Positions 26,705 through 35,433 of a DNA stretch of 64,000 bases are shown in pieces (the stretch's first letter is position 1; each line of letters opens with the position of its first letter). Source of the DNA: Lysobacterales bacterium (GTDB lineage Bacteria; Pseudomonadota; Gammaproteobacteria; Xanthomonadales; SZUA-5); contig JALHMG010000008.1 of NCBI GenBank assembly GCA_022844135.1, positions 96,830 to 160,829 of the forward strand, written 5' to 3'. Both the position numbers and the translations under genes were made by a program. The notes beneath the pieces are model-generated. The model was not told where the DNA came from and did not search any database. It worked only from the letters and a program-made list of their open reading frames with translations.

Positions 26705-26726
26705 TGAGTGAACATACGTTCACTCA
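26705..26726. promoter_or_regulatory. Putative FabR/DesT-type operator
   Basis: TGAGTGAAC (26705-26713) and GTTCACTCA (26718-26726) are perfect nine-base inverted arms around ATAC. The palindrome lies 16 bases upstream of the reductase start and in the divergent interval with the TetR gene. Half sites of the AGTGAAC type are known for DesT in Pseudomonas, so this is the likely operator of the desaturase operon. Confidence 0.75.
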
Positions 26727-26873
26727 TGTTCGGAGGGTTGTCAACCCAACCTGCGGGCCAGCCGCCGGGTCGCGGCAGATAGACTGGATTGAATTCACGC
26801 GACGGAACAAAGTCCAAAGCCAGGCGAATGGCCGGGAATCGGGGCCCGCCAGATCAGTGCCTATACTCAGCCG

Positions 26874-27533
26874 ATGACTACAGCCAACTCTTCGGTGATC
26901 GAGGTTGCGCAAACTTCGATTTCGCGCGGCGATCGCAAGCTGCGCACGCGCGCGCACCTGCTCGCAGCGGCGTTGCAATTGATGGGCGAGGGGCGGGGCT
27001 TCGGCGCACTCAGCCTGCGCGAAATCACGCGCACCGCGGGCGTGGTCCCTGCGTCTTTCTACCGGCACTTTCGCGATCTCGACGAGCTGGGTTTGGCGCT
27101 CGTGGAGGAGTCCGGCGTGACGCTGCGTCGGCTGTTACGCGAGGCCCGGCGCACTGGTCTGCCGCCGCGCGACATCCTGCGCCGCTCGGTGCAAATCTTC
27201 CGCGACTATATCAATGCACACCGATTGCATTTCATGTTCGTAGCCGGTGAGCGCAGCGGTGGATCGGCCGTGATTCGCGCCGCGGTGCGCGCCGAGGAGC
27301 GCCATTTCACCGACGAGATGGCACACGACTTACGTCAGCTCGGCCTGTTGCCAGACTTGTCCACACCTACGTTGCAGATGACCTGCGGGCTTGTGGTCAC
27401 CACCATGATGAACGCCGCGACCGACTTTCTCGACCTGCCGCCGCGGCAGCCAAAACGCGAAAGCGAGATCACCGAGAATTTCATCCGACAATTGCGTCTG
27501 ATCTTTCTCGGCGCCCGAGCCTGGCGCGAGTAG
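26874..27533 (+). CDS. TetR family regulator of the FabR/DesT type
   Basis: 219 aa. The N-terminal helix-turn-helix (about 22-70) reads RTRAHLLAAALQLMGEGRGFGALSLREITRTAGVVPASFYRHFRDLDELGLALVEE in the window's translation, split here as LSLREITRTAGVVPASFYRHF for the recognition part; this is close to FabR and DesT. The C-terminal domain would bind acyl-CoA. In Pseudomonas DesT senses the saturated to unsaturated acyl-CoA ratio and represses the desCB operon. The divergent orientation and the palindrome in the shared promoter region support the same role here. A TATACT element seven bases before the ATG could be a -10 box of a leaderless transcript. Confidence 0.88.
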   Translation: MTTANSSVIEVAQTSISRGDRKLRTRAHLLAAALQLMGEGRGFGALSLREITRTAGVVPASFYRHFRDLDELGLALVEESGVTLRRLLREARRTGLPPRDILRRSVQIFRDYINAHRLHFMFVAGERSGGSAVIRAAVRAEERHFTDEMAHDLRQLGLLPDLSTPTLQMTCGLVVTTMMNAATDFLDLPPRQPKRESEITENFIRQLRLIFLGARAWRE

Positions 27534-27750
27534 CTTGGCGCCTGATGTGATCCGCCCGCCGAATCCAACGTGATCGCAAGCCGCCAGCGCGGCGGATGTT
27601 TGCGCGGCAGTAGTGGCAACAGATGGGGAATCGTGGTTCTATTGCATCAACAACCAACGAAGAATTCGCCGTGCATTGCTACTGCAAACGTTTCCTTCCG
27701 AAAGCGCTGTCATTTCGACGAAGCGGTGGTGTTCTGCACGGAATCGCAAA

Positions 27751-29103
27751 ATGGCGGGGCTAGACGACCTGGATGCGCGCGCCGCGGCCGATGGGTTGGC
27801 GCGGGGCGACTTCAGCAGCGAGGAGTTGATTCGCGCAACGCTGGCGCGGATCGAATCGGCCAACCCGTCGATCAATGCTTATTTGCACGTGGCGCGCGAA
27901 TCGGCCATCGCCCAGGCGCGCGCCAGCGACGCGCGGCGCCTGTCGAATGCCGCCTATCACCCGCTGGATGGCTTGCCCGTGGCGGTCAAAGACAACATTG
28001 CCGTCGCCGGAATGCCTTGGACCGCGGGTATGGCAGCGTACCGCGACCGGGTCGCCACAGAGGATGCGTATTGCGTGGCGCGGCTCCGCAAATCCGGCGC
28101 CGTGATTTTGGGAAAGCTGCATTTGCATGAGGCTGCTTTGGGCGCCAGCAGCGATAATCCGCATTTCGGGCCGTGCCACAATCCGCATCGCATCGGATAC
28201 TCGCCCGGCGGGTCGAGCGGCGGTTCGGCCGCCGCGCTGGCAGCGCGCATGGCGGTGCTCACCTTGGGCACCGACACCATGGGTTCGGTTCGAATTCCTG
28301 CGGCGTATTGCGGCGTGGTTGGCTTTAAACCAAGCACGGGCAGGGTATCGCAGCGTGGGCTCGACACCGTGTCGCGGCGTCTGGACCACGTCGGACCGAT
28401 GGCGCGTCGGGTCGGTGATCTTGGTCTGATTTACCAACAGATTTCGAGCCTGGATGCGCACGATCCGCAAGCGCGCGCTGTTCCGCTTGGCCATCTCGCG
28501 CAGTCGGGCGCCGAGTTACGGGTGGGCGTGATGGTCGATCTCGATCGGCATGGTGTCGAAGTCGGCGTGGCCGATGCTTTCGATCGCGCCGTTGCTGAGC
28601 TTGCGGCATGTTTCCCCAATCGAATCGACGTGCGCTTCGACGGCATCGATTTCGGCCGTCTGCGTCGCGCTGGTCTGTTGCTCGCCGAAAGCGAAATGAA
28701 TCTGGTGCATGCACAAGCGCTGACCGAACGCCCTGAGCTGTTCTCCCGAGCATTACGCGAGATGCTGGCGTTCGCGCGCAGCAAATCCGCTGTCGATTTT
28801 GTCGCTGCCGATCGGTTGCTCGACACCGCGATCTTGCGTGCCCGCGAAATCTTCCAGCAAGTGGATGTTCTGCTCACGCCCACCGCACCGCAAACCGCGT
28901 TCCCGTTTTCTACGCCAACGCCAGTGAATCAAGCTGATCTCACGTCGTTCGCCAACTTTGCCGGGCTGCCCGCCCTGAGTCTGCCGATGGGACTTGTCGA
29001 TGGCTTGCCGGTGGGACTGCAAGTGATCGGACCCATCGGCAGCGATCTGGCGCTGATCGAATTGGGTGAGGTGATGGAAATTGCGCTCGGTATCGAAGGC
29101 TGA
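27751..29103 (+). CDS. Amidase signature family enzyme
   Basis: 450 aa from the ATG at 27751 (MAGLDDLDARAAADGLARG), the expected N-terminus; the frame is open upstream to 27613 but without homology. The Ser-cisSer-Lys triad is complete: K80 in PVAVKDNIA, S155 in GYSPGGSSGGS and S179 in TDTMGSVRIPAA, with the usual 24-residue spacing between the serines. The family hydrolyses carboxamides. It is not an obvious GatA, since gatB and gatC are absent here; an aryl- or aliphatic amidase is more likely. Confidence 0.9.
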   Translation: MAGLDDLDARAAADGLARGDFSSEELIRATLARIESANPSINAYLHVARESAIAQARASDARRLSNAAYHPLDGLPVAVKDNIAVAGMPWTAGMAAYRDRVATEDAYCVARLRKSGAVILGKLHLHEAALGASSDNPHFGPCHNPHRIGYSPGGSSGGSAAALAARMAVLTLGTDTMGSVRIPAAYCGVVGFKPSTGRVSQRGLDTVSRRLDHVGPMARRVGDLGLIYQQISSLDAHDPQARAVPLGHLAQSGAELRVGVMVDLDRHGVEVGVADAFDRAVAELAACFPNRIDVRFDGIDFGRLRRAGLLLAESEMNLVHAQALTERPELFSRALREMLAFARSKSAVDFVAADRLLDTAILRAREIFQQVDVLLTPTAPQTAFPFSTPTPVNQADLTSFANFAGLPALSLPMGLVDGLPVGLQVIGPIGSDLALIELGEVMEIALGIEG

Positions 29104-29104
29104 C

Positions 29105-29126
29105 GCGGGCGCATTCTGCCGCCCGC
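29105..29126. terminator. GC hairpin between convergent genes
   Basis: GCGGGCG (29105-29111) pairs with CGCCCGC (29120-29126) over an eight-base loop, between the convergent amidase and aspS genes. No T-tract follows, so a factor-assisted or bidirectional terminator is the most that can be claimed. Confidence 0.45.
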
Positions 29127-29168
29127 CTGGTGTGATGTCTGCATCGCGTGCCCAGCGTAACTGCGCGC

Positions 29169-30956
29169 TTATTTCTCCTTACGCACCACGCGCACGCTCA
29201 ACTCTTGCAACTGCTTCTCCGGCACTTCCGATGGCGCCTCGGTAAGCGGGCATTGAGCGCTGGCGGTCTTCGGAAATGCGATAACTTCGCGGATGGAGTC
29301 GACGCCGCACATGAGCGTGGCGATGCGGTCGATGCCAAAGGCGATGCCACCATGCGGCGGGCAGCCATAGCGCAGCGCCTCCAGGAGGAAGCCGAATTTG
29401 ACTTGCGCCTCTTCGGCTTCAATGCCGAGCAGGTCGAATACGGCCGACTGCAATTCGGGGCGATGAATACGGATCGAGCCGCCGCCGATTTCGTTGCCGT
29501 TGAGCACCATATCGTAGCCGCGCGACAGCGCCTCGCCGGGGCTCGCTTTGAGCGTCGCGACATCGTCGATGGACGGCGCGGTAAACGGATGGTGCAAGCT
29601 CATCCAGCGTTTCTCACCGGCGTCGAATTCGAACATCGGGAAGTCGACGACCCATAGCGGACGCCATCCTTCTTGCACAAGTTTCATATCGCGGCCGATG
29701 GCCAGGCGCAATGCGCCCATAAAATCGGAGACCACTTTGTACGGCCCGGCGCCGAAGAAGATGATGTCTCCGCTGGTGGCGCCGGTTGCTGCGATGATGC
29801 CGTTCAACGCTTCATCGCTCAGGTTCTTGACTATCGTGCTGGTCATGCCATGGCGGCCCTTCGCCAGGTCGTCGATGCGAATCCATGCCAGGCCTTTCGC
29901 GCCGTAACGCGCCACGTACGGGCCATAGTCGTCGATTTGTTTGCGTGACAGCGATGCTGCGCCAGGGACACGAAGTGCCGCTACCCGTCCGCCAGGATCG
30001 TTGGCCGGACCGCTGAAAATTTTGAACTCCACTGTCTTAACGTATTCGGCCACATCGACGAGCTCAAGCGCGATTCGCAGATCCGGTTTGTCCGAGCCAT
30101 AGCGGCGCATCGCTTCCGAGTACGGCATGCGCGGGAAGGGATTTTCGAGTTCGACGCCAATGACCGTGCGAAACACATGGCGGATCAGGTCTTCGACGCG
30201 ATCCTGCACATCGCGCTCGCGCACGAAAGCCATCTCGATATCGAGCTGCGTGAACTCCGGCTGCCGATCGGCACGCAAGTCCTCATCGCGGAAACAGCGC
30301 GCGATTTGGTAGTAGCGATCCATGCCGGCCATCATCAGGATCTGCTTGAAGAGCTGCGGCGATTGCGGCAACGCATAAAACTGACCGGGATTGACGCGGC
30401 TCGGCACCAGATAGTCGCGAGCGCCTTCGGGTGTGGCTTTGGTCAGGATCGGCGTCTCGATATCCTGGAAATCCTGCGCGTCCAGATAGCGGCGGATTTC
30501 CTGCACCAGGCGCGTACGCAGGCGCAACTGCTTTTGCATCGCACCGCGTCGGATATCCAGGTAGCGATAACGCAAGCGCGCCTCTTCGCCCGGCGTTTCG
30601 TCGAGCATGAACGGCAGCGCTGCGGAGGCATTCAGGACCTCGACGCTGGTTGCGATCACTTCGATTTTGCCAGTGCTCAGACGCTCATTGACCTGCGAGG
30701 ACGGGCGCGCGCGCACGGTTCCGTGTATCCGCAAGCAGAACTCGTACCGCACCCGATCGGCGGCAGCAAAAGCGGCCTGATTGTCGGGTTCGATAACCAC
30801 CTGCACGACGCCCGCGTGATCGCGCAGATCGATGAAGATCACACCGCCATGGTCGCGCCGCGTGTCTGCCCAGCCGCAAAGCACAACCTCGGTGCCGATC
30901 AAGGATTCATCGATGCGACCGCACAAATGGCTGCGGTACGAGGTGCTCTGGGTCAT
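29169..30956 (-). CDS. aspS: Aspartate-tRNA ligase
   Basis: 595 aa, the standard bacterial length. The N-terminal OB-fold anticodon domain reads [23 protein letters not shown]. The class II core follows with motif 2 as [14 protein letters not shown], the bacterial GAD insertion (about 290-420), and motif 3 as [14 protein letters not shown]. It charges tRNA-Asp in the cytoplasm; whether it is discriminating or non-discriminating cannot be told by eye. It is transcribed alone, divergent from the cyanophycinase-like gene and convergent with the amidase gene. Confidence 0.98.
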   Translation of the reverse strand: MTQSTSYRSHLCGRIDESLIGTEVVLCGWADTRRDHGGVIFIDLRDHAGVVQVVIEPDNQAAFAAADRVRYEFCLRIHGTVRARPSSQVNERLSTGKIEVIATSVEVLNASAALPFMLDETPGEEARLRYRYLDIRRGAMQKQLRLRTRLVQEIRRYLDAQDFQDIETPILTKATPEGARDYLVPSRVNPGQFYALPQSPQLFKQILMMAGMDRYYQIARCFRDEDLRADRQPEFTQLDIEMAFVRERDVQDRVEDLIRHVFRTVIGVELENPFPRMPYSEAMRRYGSDKPDLRIALELVDVAEYVKTVEFKIFSGPANDPGGRVAALRVPGAASLSRKQIDDYGPYVARYGAKGLAWIRIDDLAKGRHGMTSTIVKNLSDEALNGIIAATGATSGDIIFFGAGPYKVVSDFMGALRLAIGRDMKLVQEGWRPLWVVDFPMFEFDAGEKRWMSLHHPFTAPSIDDVATLKASPGEALSRGYDMVLNGNEIGGGSIRIHRPELQSAVFDLLGIEAEEAQVKFGFLLEALRYGCPPHGGIAFGIDRIATLMCGVDSIREVIAFPKTASAQCPLTEAPSEVPEKQLQELSVRVVRKEK

Positions 30957-31089
30957 GGCGGCTGCACTTCTTGGGGATGCGAAAGGGCGCGGATGCTAGC
31001 TCAGAGCGCTAGAGTGCGGCATCGTGGCAAACATAGAGTTGACGAAAAGCATGCTATTCCTTCGCTTTTTGGATTCCCTGGTGATCTGC

Positions 31090-32628
31090 ATGCGTCTATC
31101 GCTTTTCGTCTACGTCGCTTTGCTCCTGGGCGCGGATGCGCTCGCGGCCAGTTCCCGAGCCTCGGTGCTGCTCGTCGGCGGCAACATGACGGTGTGCAGC
31201 GATCGCTCGCCGGAGGCATGCACGCCGGGCTTCTTCGCCAACAGTGCGGCGCACCTGGCGGCGCGCTATCGCATCGATAGCGACGGCATTGCGCGCCTGT
31301 CGACGGGTTGGCTTGAGCACCGTGGCAAGGTACGCGATGCGGTTGTCGAAGCGCTGGAGGCAATGCGCAAGGATGGCGACGTCGACCTCGACCGCTCCGA
31401 ACTGGCGAGCAAGTTGGGCGCCACATGGACCGCGCTGGCGACCTTCGAGCAGGAGCGCGTGACCGACGCCCTTGAACTGCCGAGCGAGACCGAACGCACG
31501 TTGCTGACCTCGACCAAGGAGCCGAAGACACGGGCCATCTTGGACACCTTTTCCGGTATGGCGCGCGAAGTGTCGCTGCGCGGGCGCCCGCGCATCCTCG
31601 TCTTTACCGGCTCCAGCCGCGACCCATTCGAATCGGTGGCGCATTACACAGAAGCGTTTTCGCAAACCGATGCCAAGGTGCTCTGGTTGCCGCTCGACAT
31701 GGCGGTGCGCGCCGCACAGCGCAATCCTGTAGTGGATTGCGAGCGGCTCGATGCGATACGCGGTGAACTCGGCGGCGCTCATGATCGCGCACGATTGAAT
31801 CGAATGCGCGCCGAACAAATGAAAAGCGCCTGCACCAATACCCGCATGCTGACGGATCTGCTGCTCTGGACCGATGCAGTGTTCATCAACGGCGGCGATC
31901 AAAGTTTCACGCGCGCCGCCTGGTTCAACGCTGATGGCACGCCATCGGTGGAGCTTGAGTTGTTGCGCAAGCGCCATGCGGCGGGGGAAATTGTCATCGG
32001 CGGCACCAGCGCTGGCGCGGCGGTACTGGCCTATTCCGGTGCGATGATGGTCAGCGGCCAGGATGTGATCGGCAAAGCCAAAGCCATCGAAACTCAGCCA
32101 CCGCGCTTGGGTTGCGCGGTAGCCGATGCCTGCGAGGGAACGCCTGAGTTTGCCCTGCTGTATCACCCTGGCGGCGGCTTGGGCAGCTTCGATCTCGGTG
32201 TGGTCGATACGCATTTTTCCGAGCGCGGGCGCGAGTGGCGTTTGGCGCGATTGCTGCTCGATGCCGAGCTGCCGCTGGGCTTGGGTGTGGACGAGACCAC
32301 GGCAGTCAGACTCGATCGAGTCGAGAAAGGTTACTTGGCGACCGTTGTTGGCGTCGGCTCGGTCACGATCGTCACGCGTCGCGACAAAGACGCGGTGGTG
32401 CTGCAGCGCTTCAATCACGACGCCAAGTTTGAGCTGCCCGGCAAACCGATCAAGGGCAAGTGCAAAGGCAAAGCATTAACGGCTGTGGGCGTACCGGTCG
32501 ATAGCGGCGAGTTGCGTAAGGCCCTGGATGTCGCCTCCGAAAAACCCGCGCCGACGCCCCTGCGCATCGGCGACGTTGCGGCGGGGCAAGCGTGTGGCGT
32601 TGGCGGCGCGTTGCTGTGGGAGTTTTGA
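31090..32628 (+). CDS. Cyanophycinase-like peptidase (S51), exported
   Basis: 512 aa from the ATG at 31090, which starts a signal peptide (MRLSLFVYVALLLGADALAA). The S51 fold is recognised by AVFINGGDQ, the nucleophile elbow GGTSAGAAVLA with S307, the segment VDTHFSERGREWRLARLL and LGLGVDETTAVRL, all typical of cyanophycinase. An insert of about 130 residues after the first strand is longer than in the core family. Extracellular cyanophycinases degrade cyanophycin, a polymer of Asp and Arg; no cyanophycin synthetase is in the window, so a scavenging role or a different peptide substrate is likely. Confidence 0.85.
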   Translation: MRLSLFVYVALLLGADALAASSRASVLLVGGNMTVCSDRSPEACTPGFFANSAAHLAARYRIDSDGIARLSTGWLEHRGKVRDAVVEALEAMRKDGDVDLDRSELASKLGATWTALATFEQERVTDALELPSETERTLLTSTKEPKTRAILDTFSGMAREVSLRGRPRILVFTGSSRDPFESVAHYTEAFSQTDAKVLWLPLDMAVRAAQRNPVVDCERLDAIRGELGGAHDRARLNRMRAEQMKSACTNTRMLTDLLLWTDAVFINGGDQSFTRAAWFNADGTPSVELELLRKRHAAGEIVIGGTSAGAAVLAYSGAMMVSGQDVIGKAKAIETQPPRLGCAVADACEGTPEFALLYHPGGGLGSFDLGVVDTHFSERGREWRLARLLLDAELPLGLGVDETTAVRLDRVEKGYLATVVGVGSVTIVTRRDKDAVVLQRFNHDAKFELPGKPIKGKCKGKALTAVGVPVDSGELRKALDVASEKPAPTPLRIGDVAAGQACGVGGALLWEF

Positions 32629-32789
32629 GTGGCTTAAGGTTGCGCCGACCCTTGGTCCGCACAGCCGGACCCAACGTATCTTCTGGAAGATGATCCGAAT
32701 GTGCGCGACGCTCGTGAGCGCCGCGACATCAACGCAATGAATCCTCCGGGGAATCAAATCTTCACTGGAAGGCGGCGGAGATTCTAAGC

Positions 32790-33344
32790 ATGGGTGCGTG
32801 GGGCCAAGGTTATTTCGACGACGACACGGCTTCGGACTTTGTGGATGAAGTTCTTAAGAAAGGTTTCCCCGCGCTAAAGGCGACGCTTGCTACTCAGCTG
32901 CCGAAAGGTATTGCCAGAGCAAACCAGGCAACCGCTCCTTCGGAAATTGAGGCCAAAGTACAGATTCAGTTGGAGAAGCACCGACAGATGCAGGCTCGCG
33001 GACTTTCCGTCGGGCCTCTGGATGAGGCCGAGCGAATCTGGCGAGAAACTTTCGAACTCGACTCAAAGGAGCGCGCAGTTTGGGAGGTCTACGCATTTGC
33101 AGCTGCGGTCATGGTCCTGAAGCAAGTCAAGGAGCCCCAGAGTGATTTTCCTGACGAGCTTGGTCTTTGGGTGGTGAAAAGCGCACCCAAGTTGGCACGT
33201 GAATGGCCGAGGCTTCTGGCCTTTGCTGTCGAATCATGGGAATGTGCGAAAGCCAACATCGCACTCGTCAGTAGCACTTTGAGCATGACTGGGCACGAAG
33301 TGTGGGTTGCGGACATTTCGCAAATACTGGATGAGCTTGTTTGA
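32790..33344 (+). CDS. DUF4259 domain protein
   Basis: 184 aa, no signal peptide. The N-terminus MGAWGQGYFDDDTASDFVDEV is the signature of the DUF4259 family, whose members usually consist of a small helical domain of unknown function. Here the domain is longer, with helical segments up to the C-terminus. It sits between the peptidase gene and a primase remnant and has somewhat lower GC than aspS, so it may belong to an inserted piece of DNA. Confidence 0.75.
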   Translation: MGAWGQGYFDDDTASDFVDEVLKKGFPALKATLATQLPKGIARANQATAPSEIEAKVQIQLEKHRQMQARGLSVGPLDEAERIWRETFELDSKERAVWEVYAFAAAVMVLKQVKEPQSDFPDELGLWVVKSAPKLAREWPRLLAFAVESWECAKANIALVSSTLSMTGHEVWVADISQILDELV

Positions 33345-34638
33345 GCTGGACTCTTCAGGCTGGGTAGGTATTCCACGCATGCCGGTCACCAATGGGACGA
33401 ACGGGTTTACCGATGAGCTGCTGGCGGCGCTGGTGCGGTTCGGTACCAAGCGCGTGTTGATTGCGTACGACAACGATGATGCGGGCAACTCGGCTGCGGC
33501 GAAGTTGGCGGCGAAGCTTCTTGCGTTGGGCATCGAGTGTTATCGGGTGGTGTTCCCGAAGGGTATGGACGCGAACGAGTACGCGTGTGCGGTGAAGCCG
33601 GCGATGAGGGCGCTGAGCTTGGCGGTGCGGCAGGCCGAGTGGCTGGGCAAGCCGCAAAACGGCGATGCGCAGCGGCCGACGTCGCGTTGTATCGACGAAA
33701 TCATTCCCGAGGATGTGGGCGATGTGCCGGCGCAGGTTGCGCGGCTGGCGGCGGAGCGTGAGCCAGGCGCCGCGGCCGCACAGAACGGCGTTGGTAGCGT
33801 TGTCGAGTCGGTTCGCTCAGAGCCACGGGTCATTGCCGAAAATGTCGCCAAGGCCGCGCCAGCGGCCTTGGCGCTGGAGTCGGAGGCGCCATTGATGGCG
33901 ATGGAAGAATCGGCGCCACATGCGGATGTGATCGCATCGGCGCCGCTGTTCGAGTCAGCGCCGGCAACGCTGGCGCATGAATCCGACCACAAGGCCGCAG
34001 ACATACCGCCGCCCGCCTATCGCGTGGCGCCGTCGGCGCCATCGTTGCCTGTGGAGATCACCGATAGCGGCGAGCTCCGAATCGCGCTTGGCGATCGTGC
34101 TTATCGCGTGCGCGGTGTGGAGCAGAACACGAGCGATCAGGTGTTGAAGGTGTGGTTGAAGGTGGAGCGCGATGAACTGTTCCATCTCGACACTGTTGAC
34201 CTTGCGCAGGACAAGCAGCGGGTTGCGTGGGTGCGGCGCGTCGCGGTTGAGCTTGGACTATCCGAGGACGTGGCGCGCAGCGATCTTGGCAAAGTCTTGC
34301 GCGCATGCGAGGGGCGGCAATCGCTATTGATCCGCGAGCGACTTGAGAAGCAGAAGAAGCCGGCCGATGGTGGCGCGGCGAATGCGGCGGACTCGCTGAG
34401 CGAGGAGCAGCGCGAGGCTGGTCTTGCACTGCTGCGCGACCCAAAGCTCATTGAGCGGATCGTTGCCGATGTGGAAGCGACGGGCGTTGTTGGTGAGGGC
34501 CAAAGCAAGAGGCGACGACGGCGGCCGACACGAATCGCACGGAACCCGGCGCGGCTTAAGCGCTGGCGCTCGAAGCCGACGCCCTTTGTCATCGCGATCC
34601 GAAGGGACAAGCGGCGGCTGGCACGCGACTCGATCTGA
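33331..34638 (+). pseudogene. Truncated TOPRIM primase-like gene remnant
   Basis: The open frame of 435 codons carries the middle of a TOPRIM/CHC2-type primase of mobile elements: GFTDELLAALVRFGTKRVLIAYDNDDAGNSAAAKLA is the second half of a TOPRIM domain (DxD as DNDD), followed by CYRVVFPKGMDANEYA. The N-terminal zinc finger and the first acidic TOPRIM strand are missing. The C-terminus collapses after IERIVADVEATGVVGE into a basic, unrelated tail, where relatives continue into a helicase-like ATPase part. Both ends are therefore broken. The start overlaps the DUF4259 stop, so a truncated product could still be translated. Confidence 0.75.
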
Positions 34639-35053
34639 CATGACACTCGGCGCGAAGGGACAAGCGCGCTCCGCCCGCTGGACGCCGTCCTTGGCGTTCT
34701 TCGTTCGCCGGCTCGCTTCGATGGGACACGCTCGGCTTCCTGTCTCGCGGTAGTGCGCACACGCTGACGCGCGTGCGCATGGCGTTCTGAGCCAGCGCAC
34801 AGCTGGTGGTGCTCGCAAGGACTCATTTCCCGTTTTTGATAAGTTATTGATTGCGAAAAGAATTCAATCGTCTTGTCAGAAAATTCCTACAAGAGAATCA
34901 GCGTTACGCTGACAGACCCAGTCCCCTAAATGTTGCACTCTATGGGCAATTGAGTTGGGCGATCGACTCGATCTTTACGCGGTACAGACGTGTTGGACAA
35001 GCAGTGAACTCTTTGACATCCTGATCTCCGAAAGCTCACGCTAGGGGGCGTGT
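34639..35053. other. Intergenic region before the giant-protein locus
   Basis: No gene is supported in these 415 bases. The middle (about 34830-34960) is AT-rich relative to its surroundings. A 15-base palindrome, TCAGCGT-T-ACGCTGA, lies at 34898-34912. A perfect -35 hexamer TTGACA is at 35013-35018, but no good -10 follows at normal spacing. AGGGGG before 35054 is a likely ribosome binding site for the small gene that follows. Confidence 0.55.
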
Positions 35054-35431
35054 ATGCGATCCCGAACTTTGTTTTTGCTTGCCCTGTTGGTTTGTCAGAT
35101 CACAGTCGCAGGCGATGGCGTCAAATGGCGGCTTATTGCCACCGATGCCGACACCGGATCGGCGGTCTTTCAACGCGCCGATTCCGACGAGCTTAAGCTC
35201 GTTCGCGCTGGAGCAGAGATTCCCGGGACTGGATTCAAGCTGGAGTACGCTCGGGCGAACGCTGCGCATTTGGTGTTGATGCGGCGCTATCAAGGGCAGC
35301 AATTCGTCCAACGGCTGGCCATTGGCGGGACGCTCGATCCAACCAAGATCGCCCAAATCGAGGAAGCGGACCGTCGCGCGCAAGCCGCGATGAGCGTCAG
35401 CTCGACGGTCATCGAACCGCCCAAGGAATAA
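35054..35431 (+). CDS. Small secreted protein before the giant gene
   Basis: 125 aa with a signal peptide (MRSRTLFLLALLVCQITVAG, cleavage near residue 20). The mature part is a small beta-rich domain (VKWRLIATDADTGSAVFQRADSDELKLVRAGAEIPGTGFKLEYA) with a charged helical tail. It faintly recalls the small periplasmic domain of GspC/PilP-type proteins, but I do not recognise the family. The stop is two bases before the GTG of the giant gene, so the two are certainly co-transcribed; a chaperone or accessory role for the giant protein is plausible inference. Confidence 0.8.
   Translation: MRSRTLFLLALLVCQITVAGDGVKWRLIATDADTGSAVFQRADSDELKLVRAGAEIPGTGFKLEYARANAAHLVLMRRYQGQQFVQRLAIGGTLDPTKIAQIEEADRRAQAAMSVSSTVIEPPKE
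35423..35427 (+). promoter_or_regulatory. Ribosome binding site deciding the GTG start of the giant gene
   Basis: AAGGA lies six bases before GTG 35434 and inside the last codons of the upstream gene. It supports the GTG as start, since no ATG follows near the signal peptide. Confidence 0.7.
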
Positions 35432-35433
35432 TC

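Noticed and set aside
27613..27750. A longer N-terminus for the amidase
   Set aside because: The 46 extra residues include no conserved sequence and the amidase fold begins right at 27751.
30177..31280. A 367-codon plus-strand frame
   Set aside because: It is antisense to aspS and crosses the divergent promoter region.
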